From NCBI RefSeq assembly GCF_937425535.1, contig NZ_OW485601.1, positions 4,447,501-4,511,500 on the forward strand: a DNA stretch of 64,000 nt, written 5' to 3'. Under the pieces are notes generated by a model that worked only from the letters and a program-made list of their open reading frames with translations, was not told the DNA's origin and did not search any database. The stretch is from Rhodovastum atsumiense (GTDB lineage Bacteria; Pseudomonadota; Alphaproteobacteria; Acetobacterales; Acetobacteraceae). The translations under genes and the position numbers were made by a program. Of the stretch, positions 1-8,707 are shown in pieces; the stretch's first letter is position 1, and each line of letters opens with the position of its first letter.

Positions 1-216
1 CACCTGCACATTGGCCTGGGCCTGCGTGGCGGCAGCGGCGACGCTGCGGGCCTCGGTGCAGACCCGGTCAGCCGAGCCGACCATAGGGAAGCCGCTGATA
101 TCGACAAAGGCTTTGTTGACGAAGGTGATGCGGCCGGTGGTGTCGGTGCGCGAAACCAGCAGCTCGCCGTCGGTCAGGATGATCTCGTGCCCCGTGACGG
201 GACCGTTGTCGCGCAT
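1..216 (-). CDS. PAS-type methyl-accepting chemotaxis protein, N-terminal part (cut by window edge)
   Basis: The reading frame starts at ATG 216 on the minus strand and runs open for 72 codons to the window edge. The first 43 residues match the start of Aer-like PAS chemoreceptors: MRDNGPVTGHEI, then the PAS core TDTTGRITFVNKAFVDISGF. In that family the text after ISGF normally continues with the rest of the PAS fold. Here it changes at once to an Ala/Gln-rich stretch (ARSVAAAATQAQANVQV) that resembles the helix before a receptor signalling domain. An internal in-frame deletion that joins half a PAS domain to the signalling coil is therefore likely. The rest of the gene lies outside the window, so function cannot be judged. 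Confidence 0.7.
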   Translation of the reverse strand, partial: MRDNGPVTGHEIILTDGELLVSRTDTTGRITFVNKAFVDISGFPMVGSADRVCTEARSVAAAATQAQANVQV

Positions 217-410
217 TGGCGTGCCGCTGGAACATTAATCCGCAAAAAGCAACAAGTGCGACATTGAAATAAATAGAATATCGCCTTGCGTCATATACAC
301 GGAGTGTCGGTAAGTTTCATTGCTTTTTTACCTACGCCGTGGCGTCGATGCCCGGCACGCAGGACATGACGGCACCGCAAGGCCATGCATCGGCGCGGCG
401 GCGTTGCATG

Positions 411-565
411 GCGTCATTCCTTGCAGGTGGTGTCGGAAGTACGGTCAGACAGGTTCCACGCGACCCCAGTGGTGCGATTGGCGCGGCGGCTGCATGGATG
501 ATCAGCACCGGCGATCAGGCAAAAGGAACCTGTCTGACCGCTTCCCGGGTGGGATGACGAAAGCC
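411..565. repeat. Inverted-repeat element with a perfect 16-bp inverted pair
   Basis: Bases 442-457 (CGGTCAGACAGGTTCC) and 525-540 are exact reverse complements, separated by 67 bases. Outside the perfect arms there is weaker symmetry: GTCATTCC ... GGAAG on the left and GGGATGAC on the right. The shape is that of a small non-coding mobile-element relic or a long hairpin. The surrounding stretch 217-679 holds no convincing gene. Its first part (240-330) is AT-rich and is probably the promoter of the chemoreceptor gene. Confidence 0.55.
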
Positions 566-679
566 GGATGCTGCTGATGCTGTGGTTGGTTACGCGGGTC
601 GTGGGGGGCCTGTCCGTTCGACCCTGTTGTTCATTATTGAAACCTTGTCGTTCCAGTCAGTGACAAATCCGACGGTGGT

Positions 680-1000
680 CTAGGCGACCGCCATCAGCTC
701 CGCTGCGGCGCCGTCCTGCACGATCGGGCCCTGCAGCTCATCGAAGCGGAACAGCTTGAAGGCGCGCTGGCCGTCGAGATCGAGCATGCGCAGGCCGTTG
801 ACCTCGTCGAGGGTTTGCGCGACGACGGCGAAATGACCGCCATAACGTTGCCGGACAAGCTCGATCGGAATCTCGAAGCTGATGAACTTGCCGATCCCCT
901 TGCGCTGCAGCCTCTCGAGCAGCGCCGCATCGGTGATGGTGGGGTAGGATGTCAGAAAGACCAGCGCTCCGCTGGTCGTCAGCAGCAGCATTGCGTTCAT
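680..1000 (-). CDS. Conserved hypothetical cytosolic protein, 106 aa
   Basis: The start at 1000 is chosen because GGGAGA lies just upstream of this ATG; a longer frame to 1069 has no ribosome site. The product begins MNAMLLLTTSGALVFLTSY and contains LLERLQRKGIGKFISFEIP and a repeated short beta-strand/helix character. It has no signal peptide; the hydrophobic start is too short for a confident membrane helix. It resembles small uncharacterised alphaproteobacterial proteins, but no domain with a known function is recognised. It stands alone, divergent from the calpain-like gene. Confidence 0.65.
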   Translation of the reverse strand: MNAMLLLTTSGALVFLTSYPTITDAALLERLQRKGIGKFISFEIPIELVRQRYGGHFAVVAQTLDEVNGLRMLDLDGQRAFKLFRFDELQGPIVQDGAAAELMAVA

Positions 1001-1528
1001 TGACGATCTCCCGTGCTGCACCGCCTCTCTGAACGGCGGCTTGCGCATTTCAGAGTATTTTCTGCTCAAGATGCCGCATTGATTTAAATCAACATGTTAT
1101 TTACAAGGACTTATACAACCAATAGTCACTAACTGGATTGTCTGTGTGTGTTGGCGCGGCAATCAATCGAGGTTTCTGCCGCAATGCGGGATACTGTGGT
1201 TCTTATGATGCAGCTCCTGAGGACTGCCCCTGGGAAAATCACGTGTTGGGAGCGACAGGGTGTGCCGGTGTATTGCCAGCCGCGCAGGGGACGAGCGCAC
1301 CGGTGCGGTCACGGGCGACGGCAACGCTGCAATGAATGATTCATGCTAAGTAAAAATAAATGATGAGCGGCATTGTTGCGTCGCCCCAAGATTGTCATGG
1401 CTTTTCAATATTTATAGTTGTATAGATTCGATTAAATCGCGTTCGGGTTGATGGATCGTGGGAAGATCATGATCCGCTCATGTCTGTCGCGGGTGACGAT
1501 GTTTTGAATGTAAAACGGAATTTCTTCG
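1001..1528. other. Gene-free, AT-richer divergent intergenic region
   Basis: About 530 bases separate the divergent genes at 1000 and 1529. The ends (1060-1140 and 1335-1450) are clearly AT-richer than the genome and are the likely promoter areas. No coding frame with a ribosome site, RNA gene or strong hairpin was found. Confidence 0.4.
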
Positions 1529-2398
1529 ATGGCGACCAGGACCGATCCGCGGAAGCAGCTCAGGAATCCCTTGGACGACAACGATGACGGCACCATGCCT
1601 TCGGTGCTGGATGCGGTCGGGCCGGGGCATGTCGCGGGACAGCCGGATACGTTCGGCGGCATCATCACCTGGACCTGGTCGCTGACGCCCATCCGCACGG
1701 CGGCGCCCACGCCGACGCTGTTTCTGCAGGAAGCAGGCGACACGACGGCCATCAGCGTCAACGACCTTCACCAGGGCAGCATCGGCGATTGCTTCCTGCT
1801 CGCCTCGATCGGCGAGCTGGCGCTGTGGCATCCGGACGCGATCCAGAGGATGATCCACGGCAACGCCAACGGCACCGAGACAGTCACGCTCTACCGGCCC
1901 CTGAGCAGCGGCGCGTCCCAGGCCGTGGCGGTCACGGTGACCAACAGCTTCCCGTCCTATTCGGTCAACAACGGCACAAACCAGTGTGTGGCCAACGGGA
2001 TGAAGGAAATCTGGCCGCAGGTACTGGAAAAGGCGGTGGCGACCTTGTGCGGCAGCTACGGCGCCATCGCCAATGGCGGCAGCCCGGTGACGGCGATGCA
2101 GGAGCTGACCGGCCAGCCCGCGACCGCGATGGCCGCCAGGTCCGTCACGCTCGCACGGCTGCAGAGCGCCCTCAGCTCTGGTGAACTGGTAGTGATGGGA
2201 ACGGCCGCGTCCGCCCACCTGCCCTACGGGCTGGTGGGCGGGCACGCCTACATGTTCGAGGGATTGAAGACGGTCAACGGTGCCACCATGGTTCAGCTCG
2301 GCAATCCCTGGGGCAGCAGCTACAATCCCTCGCTGATCCCGCTGTCCGGGCTTGCCGCCTCCGGCATCGTGGAGGTCGATTTCGGCCGCCTCGCCTGA
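1529..2398 (+). CDS. Calpain-like (C2 family) cysteine protease, 289 aa
   Basis: The protein carries the three calpain active-site signatures in order: the Cys box QGSIGDCFLLASIGELA (Cys88), the His box GLVGGHAYMF (His239) and the Asn box LGNPWG (Asn259). This is the full catalytic triad, so an active thiol protease is expected. Bacterial calpain-like proteins are often a protease core alone; here there are about 75 residues of undefined N-terminus and no calcium-binding domains. No signal peptide or membrane helix is present, so the site of action is unclear. The gene is isolated behind an AT-rich promoter region, which could indicate acquisition by transfer. Substrates cannot be inferred. 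Confidence 0.85.
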   Translation: MATRTDPRKQLRNPLDDNDDGTMPSVLDAVGPGHVAGQPDTFGGIITWTWSLTPIRTAAPTPTLFLQEAGDTTAISVNDLHQGSIGDCFLLASIGELALWHPDAIQRMIHGNANGTETVTLYRPLSSGASQAVAVTVTNSFPSYSVNNGTNQCVANGMKEIWPQVLEKAVATLCGSYGAIANGGSPVTAMQELTGQPATAMAARSVTLARLQSALSSGELVVMGTAASAHLPYGLVGGHAYMFEGLKTVNGATMVQLGNPWGSSYNPSLIPLSGLAASGIVEVDFGRLA

Positions 2399-2400
2399 GG

Positions 2401-2427
2401 CCGGGGCCCGGTGAGACCGGGACCCGG
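2401..2427. terminator. Hairpin between convergent genes
   Basis: Arms CCGGGGCCCGGT (2401-2412) and ACCGGGACCCGG (2416-2427) pair with one mismatch around a 3-base loop, directly after the stop codon of the calpain-like gene. There is no T-run, so this is at best a weak intrinsic terminator. Confidence 0.45.
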
Positions 2428-2511
2428 CGCGACATCCCTGTCATCGCCTCGGAGCCTGCGAACCGGCGCGTGGAAGCAGAACGCCATGCACGTGCACAGC
2501 CAGGGCATGTG

Positions 2512-2955
2512 TCAGGTGACGGGAGGGGCTGCCTGTGGCGCGACGCGCAAGAGCGCCTGCGCCGCCGGCTCCGCGCGCCGGCTTGCCCGCGCCGTCGTCG
2601 TGGCGGCGGAGCGGCGTTCCCGTACCCGGGCCGGGCTTGCCCGCAGCAACTGCATCATCGCCTGCGCCCGCGCCGGTGCATCGGCCAGCGGCCAGTCGAG
2701 TTGGTTCACCTCGTCGAGGCAGGTGTCGGCAGGGCTGCCACGGCTGTCGATTTCCTGCGCCAGAATGAGGTTTCCCGACGGTGCCCTGAAGCAGGTGCCC
2801 CAGCCGCAGGGAAGCTCCTCGCGCCGGAAGCAGGCCACGTTCTCCTCGGTGGCGATAAAGATCCAGTCCTGGTCGACGGCTTCGATCCAGGCGTAGGGAA
2901 TCCATTCCCCCGGATCCGGGTTGCTGGCGGCGCAGCGCGGCATCGACATCGGCAT
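2512..2955 (-). CDS. Hypothetical protein, 147 aa
   Basis: AGGAGGG lies immediately before the ATG at 2955, which supports a real gene. The first 90 residues look like a compact soluble domain (WIPYAWIEAVDQDWIFIATEE, then CGWGTCFRAPSGNLILAQ). The last 50 residues are Ala/Arg-rich and low in complexity. No family is recognised. It is convergent with the calpain-like protease gene and shares the hairpin at 2401-2427 with it. There is no signal peptide. Confidence 0.6.
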   Translation of the reverse strand: MPMSMPRCAASNPDPGEWIPYAWIEAVDQDWIFIATEENVACFRREELPCGWGTCFRAPSGNLILAQEIDSRGSPADTCLDEVNQLDWPLADAPARAQAMMQLLRASPARVRERRSAATTTARASRRAEPAAQALLRVAPQAAPPVT

Positions 2956-3342
2956 GCCCTCCTGGAAATGTCCTCGGCGGAAGCAAATGCCACCAGGTAT
3001 GGATGACGTTGATCCAAATCAATCCAGCGGGGCGTTCGGGCTTTTGCCGAAAACTGTCACGGGCTGTTGAACCTGGCGCCGCTGGCAGCGATTCTTTCGA
3101 TACTGTCATATTCTGGTTTTGAGGTCGCAAGGGATGGCCCGCCCTGCATCGGGGCGCCGGGGCATCAGGTTCGCAGCGCGCATGCCATGCACCCACTGCA
3201 TGTGCTCGAACCATCAGACCGTATTTTCGTCATCTGGTTGCCAGGAACGTGATGCTGCTCCAGGTTCCCTCACGCAGGGGCAGAGTAATAAAATGAGTAA
3301 ATAAAAATTACTTTCGTACGAAATCACGAGGAGCAACGATCC
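2956..3342. other. Intergenic region without recognised content
   Basis: This stretch of 387 bases lies between the divergent small genes at 2955 and 3343. The last 60 bases are AT-rich and are likely the promoter of the downstream gene. Nothing else is seen. Confidence 0.35.
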
Positions 3343-3549
3343 ATGATGGAAAATGGTTTGCACTTCGCCGACTCCATGGACAGTGCGCCTGTGTCCGAAA
3401 CGGCGCTGGAACGCGCGGCGCGTTATCGCTGGACGGCTGAATACATCCAGGATCCGTCACTGAGCCCCTACCTGATGCGGGTTGCGGAGGAGTACCAGAA
3501 GCAGGCGGCGAATGGCGTGTCGCTCCGTGAACCAGAGCCGGTCTTCTGA
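3343..3549 (+). CDS. Small hypothetical protein, 68 aa
   Basis: GAGGAG lies upstream of the ATG at 3343, which has a second in-frame ATG right after it. The product is acidic and helical (SETALERAARYRWTAEYIQD, then LMRVAEEYQKQA), and its size and character fit a small soluble helical protein. No family is recognised. It is followed by nearly 700 bases with no gene, so it is an orphan. Confidence 0.5.
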   Translation: MMENGLHFADSMDSAPVSETALERAARYRWTAEYIQDPSLSPYLMRVAEEYQKQAANGVSLREPEPVF

Positions 3550-4236
3550 CGTCTGCGGCTGCAACCGTTTCGATCGCTGCCCATGGCGTCGTCGCCGGCC
3601 GGTGCTGAAACGCCGGGCGTCGGCAACAACGAGCCCGTGAGAGGCGAGACGTTTTCCTGACCGCCCGGGCAATTCCGGTGCGCACCGAAGCCCCCGTTCC
3701 ATCAGGGGCACCCCACCCCGGACCAGGGCCCGGCAGGCCCCTCCGAGGCAGAGGCAAGATATTTCCCGGCCAGGACGGAAAGGCGCCGCCCACAGGCCAG
3801 GCAGATCCTTCCCCGCCACGCCCATGCGGCACTTCGCGGCGGCATCGGCCACTGTTTTCCGAATATTCCCGAGCCCGTCCCGCCTTTTTTGACCGCCCTT
3901 TCCTGCGCGCCCACCGGCCGCCCGGCACGGGCGCGGGCGGCCGCCTGACAGGGTGGACGGCGCCGGCACCGGTGCCGTCTACGATTGGTCCGACCCATGG
4001 GCAATGCACTGCGCCGCGGGCAGGTTCAGCCGATGCGCCGACCCATCATGTCAGAGCACGGTTGCACGGATCCGGGGGGAAGGGGGGCCTCGTCCGACGA
4101 GGCGGCGCGCGCAGGCCGGAAAGAGCCTCAGCGACAGGCCGGACAGGCGTTAAAGCGACAACAGCGACGAAAGGTCGGAAAGGCGGGGAGAGGGGATCGT
4201 GGGTGAGGTCGGGCAAAGGACGACATCGGTCGATCC
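3550..4236. other. GC-rich gene-free region
   Basis: These 687 bases of GC-rich sequence lie between the small orphan gene and the end of the first porin. Long open frames on both strands are proline/arginine-rich shadows without ribosome sites. No RNA gene or good terminator is visible. Confidence 0.35.
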
Positions 4237-5607
4237 CTACCAGCGGAACTGCGTGGCGAGCGAGATGGCCTGGGCCCGCGTGTTGTTGTTGCTGGAGACG
4301 CCGGTGGCGCCGGTCAGCAGGTCGACGCCGGCCTGGTGGCGGTGGCCGTAAAGATATGACAGAAACAGATAGGCACCGGGGGCCACGGTCAGGGTGCCAC
4401 CGGCAGCGATGCCGTACTCGTTGCGGCTGCGCGCGACGCCGACGCGCTGCGGCGTCCAGGCCCCGGCGCTCTGGTAGTTGAAGACCTGCACGCCGACGAT
4501 GGCCGGGCCGAAAGCGTAGGACCCGCCGACGACGTAGGCCACGGCGTCGCGGCCGGCAGAGGGAACCAGGGCCCATTGGCCGTTGACCCGCCCGCTGAGG
4601 AAATGGCCGCCGACCGCAAAGCCGCCATAGGTTGCCTGCAGGCCCACGTCGATGATGCTCAGGCCGTCATAGGGGCCGACCGAGGGCGTCGTCGTGCCGT
4701 TGTACTGCACGTTGCCCGACTGGATGGTGCCCAGGGTGGCGGCAATGCCGACCGGGCCGATGGCGCTGCGGGCCCGCAGCACGGCATCGATGGTGTTGCG
4801 GCGGCGGGCGGCATCGCTGGCGGTCGGGCTGGAGGACAAGGCGTCGCACCCGGTCTGCGCGACCGGGCAGGCGCCGGTATTGGGCTCGTAGGAAATGCCG
4901 AAATCGACGACATCGCTGAATTTCGGCGAGACGTAGACCAGCTTGGTGGTGGTGAAGAGATTGCCGACATCCTCGAACGGCCAGGTCGGGATCGTGTTGC
5001 CGGAGAAGAAGGCGGTGTCGCCGTTCCAGCCGCCGGCGTTGAAGTTTTCCGAGGTGCCGGTGATGAACAGCGAGGTTGGCTGGTCGGTGGCGCCGAAGCG
5101 GAGGAAACCGAGCTGGTCGGTGCCGAAGTAGCCCGTTTCGCGCCGGAAGTACAAGGCCCCACGCGCGTTGTTTGAAGCGGAGATGCTGGTGCCGCCGGCC
5201 GCCCCGCCCGCCGCGACCGCGTTGTCCTGGCGGATTTCGAGGAAGGCGCCGAATTTCAGGCCATTCGCCGCGACGGCGTCGAAGCTGGGGTAGAGACGGG
5301 CATATTCGTAGAACTGGTAGCTCGCGGTCTTCGAGCCATTGAGCGAGGGATTGTTGCGGCCGCTGTCGCTGGCAGCGGCGAACACCGTGGTCAGGCGGCC
5401 GGCGAGGCGCACGGTGACGTTGGATGGCGCGAGCGGAGGATTGGTCGTGTAGGTCGGTACGGCGGTCCCTGCGCCCGGGGTGGAGACGGGCGTCGCACCC
5501 GTCGGCGGCGTGTAGGGATACTGAGTCTGGAGCTGGGCCCTGGCGGGCGAAAGGGTGACTGGCACGACGCCGAGCACGGCGACGCCGGCCAGCAGGATGG
5601 TCCGCAT
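4237..5607 (-). CDS. Outer-membrane porin, copy A (456 aa)
   Basis: A beta-barrel porin. It has a clear Sec signal peptide (MRTILLAGVAVLGVVPVTL, cleavage after ARA), alternating aromatic strands through the mature part (for example YQFYEYARLYPSFDA, ETGYFGTDQLGFLRFG) and a C-terminal Trp (SLATQFRW) as used by the barrel assembly machinery. Length and layout fit proteobacterial general porins. GGAGAAGAG precedes the ATG. It is a close paralogue of the porin at 6157-7551, the main difference being a short insertion in copy B after the SYEPGTG segment. The upstream 190 bases also match the region upstream of copy B, so both probably share regulation. Substrate is unknown; the linked importer suggests peptide-like solutes. 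Confidence 0.88.
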   Translation of the reverse strand: MRTILLAGVAVLGVVPVTLSPARAQLQTQYPYTPPTGATPVSTPGAGTAVPTYTTNPPLAPSNVTVRLAGRLTTVFAAASDSGRNNPSLNGSKTASYQFYEYARLYPSFDAVAANGLKFGAFLEIRQDNAVAAGGAAGGTSISASNNARGALYFRRETGYFGTDQLGFLRFGATDQPTSLFITGTSENFNAGGWNGDTAFFSGNTIPTWPFEDVGNLFTTTKLVYVSPKFSDVVDFGISYEPNTGACPVAQTGCDALSSSPTASDAARRRNTIDAVLRARSAIGPVGIAATLGTIQSGNVQYNGTTTPSVGPYDGLSIIDVGLQATYGGFAVGGHFLSGRVNGQWALVPSAGRDAVAYVVGGSYAFGPAIVGVQVFNYQSAGAWTPQRVGVARSRNEYGIAAGGTLTVAPGAYLFLSYLYGHRHQAGVDLLTGATGVSSNNNTRAQAISLATQFRW

Positions 5608-5794
5608 GCAGCTCTTCTCCGAGGCTTTTCAGGATAGGACGGAAAGGGTGCGTGCCGGACGTGGAACTGGACGTGGAACTTCGATTATCTCCGGAACGCC
5701 TGGAGATTATGCGGATCGCCTTTTTGTTTCACAAACAAAAAAAGTATGTTCTAAATTTAACGTACAGATACAGTTTATTACGATTCCGCGCCGA
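5608..5794 (-). promoter_or_regulatory. Promoter region of porin A, homologous to that of porin B
   Basis: Segments here can be aligned with 7552-7740 upstream of the second porin. The shared AT-rich block reads TTCACAAACAAAAAAAGTA at about 5728 and TTACACAAAACAAAAATG at about 7652, each followed by ATTTAAC. Conservation of this block inside a duplicated unit suggests it is the working promoter or operator. Confidence 0.45.
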
Positions 5795-6150
5795 CTCAAC
5801 CGGGAGGCCGCCCGGCTGGCGCACAGCCGGAGCCCATGCCAGGCGGCCCCTATGCCAGGCGGCCCTGTCCGCGGCAGACGACGGACGCGGCGTGCCCTGC
5901 CGTGCCGCAGCGCAGGCGGCAGGCCTGGCGCACCGGCGCCTCGGCTTCCTGGCCGTGCGCCGGCGATGGCCGTGAATTTGACGCGGAACGTGGCCTACGG
6001 GTGCAGCGGGTGGACGCCCTGCATCGCCTGCTCGGGGGGCGGGTCTGCACCCGGCCGATCATCGACAGCCGCACATGGCCGGACACCCTTGCCCGCGGGC
6101 GGAGGCCAGTGATCCGAAACGGGTGATGCGGCCGCGGATACCGTGCATTT
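5795..6150 (-). pseudogene. Relic of a LysR-type regulator gene between the two porins
   Basis: The sequence aligns with the C-terminal two thirds of the intact LysR gene at 7742-8707. The clearest block is 5980-6090, where the readable peptide MSGHVRLSMIGRVQTR matches MSGHVRLLMISRVQTR. A second block gives EAEAPVRQACRLRCG against EAEVLVRQTYRLYCG. At least two internal deletions and several frame changes are present, and the helix-turn-helix half is absent: similarity stops at about 6150, just before the stop of porin B. The order lysR-porin-relic-porin on one strand shows that a lysR-porin unit was tandemly duplicated and one regulator copy then decayed. Confidence 0.8.
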
Positions 6151-6156
6151 CGGCGC

Positions 6157-7551
6157 CTACCAGCGGAACTGCGTGGCGAGCGAGATGGCCTGCGCCCGCG
6201 TGTTGTTGTTGCTGCTGACGCCGGTGGCGCCGGTCAGCAGGTCCACGCCGGCCTGGTGGCGGTGGCCGTAGAGGTAGCCCAGGAAGACGAAGACACCAGG
6301 GGCCACGGTCAGGGTGCCGCCCGTGGCGATGCCGTACTCGTTGCGGCTGCGGGCCACGCCGCTGGCCTGTCGGGTCCAGGCGCCCGCGCTCTGGTAGTTG
6401 AAGAACTGCACGCCGACGATGGCGGGACCGAACGCATAGGATGCGCCGGCGACATAGGCCACGGCATCGCGCCCCCCGGATGGGACCAGGGCCCATTGGC
6501 CATTGACCCGGCCGCTGAGGAAATGGCCGCCGACCGCGAAGCCGCCATAGGTTGCCTGCAGGCCGACATCGATGACGTTGAGGCCGTCGTAGGGGCCGAC
6601 CGAGGGGGGCGTGGTGCCGTTGTACTGGATGTTGCCCGACTGGATGGTGCCGAGGGTCGCCGCGACGCCGACCTGGCCGATGGCGGTGCGGGCGCGCAGC
6701 ACGGCATCGATGGTGTTGCGGCGGCGGGCGGCATCGCTCGCGGTCGGGCTGGAGGAGAGGGCATCGCACCCGGTCTGCGCGACCGGGCAGTTGCCGTTGG
6801 TGGCGCCACCGGCGCCGCCGGTGCCGGGCTCGTAGGAAATGCCGAAATCGAGCAGGTTGGAGAATTTCGGCGACACATAGACCACCTTGGTGGTGGTGTA
6901 GAGATTGCCGACGTCTTCGAACGGCCAGGTCGGCACCGTGTTGCCGGTGAAGAAGGACGTGTCGCCGTTCCAGCCGCCGCTGTTGAAATTTTCCATCGTG
7001 CCGGTGATGAACAGCGCGGTCGGTTGGTCGGTCGCACCGTAGCGGAGATAGCCGAGCGTGTCGGTGCCGAAGTAGCCCGTTTCGCGCCGGTAATATAAAG
7101 CGCCCCGCGTGTTGTTGGAGGCGGAGATGCTCGGGCCGGTGGCCGCCCCACCCGCGGCGGCGGGATTGTCCGCGCGGATTTCGAGGAAAGCGCCGTATTT
7201 CAGGCCGTTCCCGGCGACGGCGTCGAAGCTGGGATAGAGGCGGGCATATTCGTAGAACTGGTAGTTCGCGAGCTTCGAGCCGTTGAGCGAGGGGTTGTTG
7301 CGGCCGCTGTCGCTGACGGCGGCGTAGATCGCGCCCAGGCGGCCGGCCAGCCGCACGGTGGCGTTGGACGTCGTGAGCGGGGGATTGGTCGTGTAGTTCG
7401 ATATCGCCGTCCCGACCCCCGGCGTGGCGACCGGCGTCGTGCCCGCGGGCGGGGTGTAGGGATATTCCGTCTGGAGCTGGGCCCTCGCGGGCGAAAGAGT
7501 GGCCGGCACGACGCCGAGCACGGCGACGCCGGCCAGCAGAATGGTCCGCAT
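6157..7551 (-). CDS. Outer-membrane porin, copy B (464 aa)
   Basis: A paralogue of the porin at 4237-5607, with the same signal peptide (MRTILLAGVAVLG), the same barrel strands and the same C-terminal SLATQFRW. The start at 7551 is set by the signal peptide; a longer frame to 7665 runs through the promoter. It differs from copy A by an extra GGAGGATNG-type insertion near residue 230, in what should be an extracellular loop, and by scattered changes. It lies downstream of the intact LysR gene on the same strand (190 bases apart), so that regulator is its likely controller. Expected role: passive entry of small solutes across the outer membrane. Confidence 0.88.
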   Translation of the reverse strand: MRTILLAGVAVLGVVPATLSPARAQLQTEYPYTPPAGTTPVATPGVGTAISNYTTNPPLTTSNATVRLAGRLGAIYAAVSDSGRNNPSLNGSKLANYQFYEYARLYPSFDAVAGNGLKYGAFLEIRADNPAAAGGAATGPSISASNNTRGALYYRRETGYFGTDTLGYLRYGATDQPTALFITGTMENFNSGGWNGDTSFFTGNTVPTWPFEDVGNLYTTTKVVYVSPKFSNLLDFGISYEPGTGGAGGATNGNCPVAQTGCDALSSSPTASDAARRRNTIDAVLRARTAIGQVGVAATLGTIQSGNIQYNGTTPPSVGPYDGLNVIDVGLQATYGGFAVGGHFLSGRVNGQWALVPSGGRDAVAYVAGASYAFGPAIVGVQFFNYQSAGAWTRQASGVARSRNEYGIATGGTLTVAPGVFVFLGYLYGHRHQAGVDLLTGATGVSSNNNTRAQAISLATQFRW

Positions 7552-7741
7552 GCAGCTCTTCTCCGAGGCTTTCGTTGGATGGAACGAAATTCGCGCGGCC
7601 CGGACATCGACTGGCTCCAGGGCGCCAGTGGAATAAGATGGGGGCTTAGCAATTACACAAAACAAAAATGTACGTTACATATTTAACTAAATTATCGTGT
7701 TAAATTCTCGCGGCACGGTGGTCCCGGCGCCGCGTGGCGGC

Positions 7742-8707
7742 TCAGCCGGGGAGCCGCTCGGGGATCGGGATGTGTTCGATCTTGCTGAGCAGGTGGCGGC
7801 GGAACGCGATTTCCGCCTGGGTGGCGCGCGCGGCAGGATTCCACGCCACGAAAATGTCCACCGGCGCCACCCCGTCGGCGGGCGGCAATTCCCGCAGCAG
7901 CCCGGCGGCGACATCGGCGGCGGCGATGTGTTCGGGCAGCGGGCCGATGCCCAGGCCGCAGACGATCATCCGCCGCACCTCGTCGAGGTTGGAGGAGGAC
8001 GCGATCACCCGCCCGGCGAAACCCTCGCGCGCGCGGAACAGCGCGAGTGGGGAGAGCATGCCGTCGATCTGGTCGGAGACGAAGGAGACGAAGTTCTCCT
8101 GCCGCAGATCGGCGATGCGCAGGCCCGGCCGCGCGAACAGCGGGTGCGGCGCGCCGCAATAGAGGCGGTAGGTCTGGCGCACCAGCACCTCGGCTTCCAG
8201 CCCCGGCACCGGCGAGCGCATCAGGCAGATGCCAAGCGAGCCCATCTTCTGCTGCAGCCCGACATGCACGTCGGCGGTGGCCATGACCTCGACGCGGAAC
8301 GTGACCTGCGGGTGCATCTGGTGGAATTCCTGCATCGCCTGGTCGAGGTAGCGGGTCTGCACCCGGCTGATCATCAGCAGCCGCACATGCCCCGACATCT
8401 CCTCGCGCGTGCCGGAGACCAGCGAGCCGAAGCGGGTGATGCTGCCGTAGATGTCGCGCACCTCGCGGTAGATGCTGCGCCCGGCATCGGTCAGCTCGAA
8501 CTTGCCGCCGCCGCGCTCGATCAGCCGCCGGCCGAGCCGCTGCTCCAGCCGCTTCAGCGCCAGGCTGACCGCCGGTTGGGTCAGGCACAGCCGCAGCGCC
8601 GCGTTGGTGATGCTGCCTTCCTGCACCACCATCATGAAGGTTCGCAGCAGGTTCCAGTCGAGCTCGCGCCCCAGGCGCTCCGGGTCGGTCGGCAGATGGT
8701 TGGGCAT
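7742..8707 (-). CDS. LysR-family transcriptional regulator, 321 aa
   Basis: Standard LysR layout: an N-terminal winged helix-turn-helix (residues about 17-76, with FMMVVQEGSITNAALRLCLT then QPAVSLALKRLEQRLG) and a C-terminal periplasmic-binding-like effector domain. The start at 8707 follows GCGGAG; a frame extends to 8758 but lacks a ribosome site. It sits between porin B (same strand) and the divergent M20/ABC operon, so it probably controls both. A decayed second copy lies at 5795-6150. Effector is unknown; a solute taken up by the linked importer is the natural guess. Confidence 0.9.
   Translation of the reverse strand: MPNHLPTDPERLGRELDWNLLRTFMMVVQEGSITNAALRLCLTQPAVSLALKRLEQRLGRRLIERGGGKFELTDAGRSIYREVRDIYGSITRFGSLVSGTREEMSGHVRLLMISRVQTRYLDQAMQEFHQMHPQVTFRVEVMATADVHVGLQQKMGSLGICLMRSPVPGLEAEVLVRQTYRLYCGAPHPLFARPGLRIADLRQENFVSFVSDQIDGMLSPLALFRAREGFAGRVIASSSNLDEVRRMIVCGLGIGPLPEHIAAADVAAGLLRELPPADGVAPVDIFVAWNPAARATQAEIAFRRHLLSKIEHIPIPERLPG

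Noticed and set aside
3678-4481. A plus-strand frame reaching into the first porin
   Set aside because: Pro/Arg/Gly-rich, no ribosome site, and overlaps the porin gene on the other strand.
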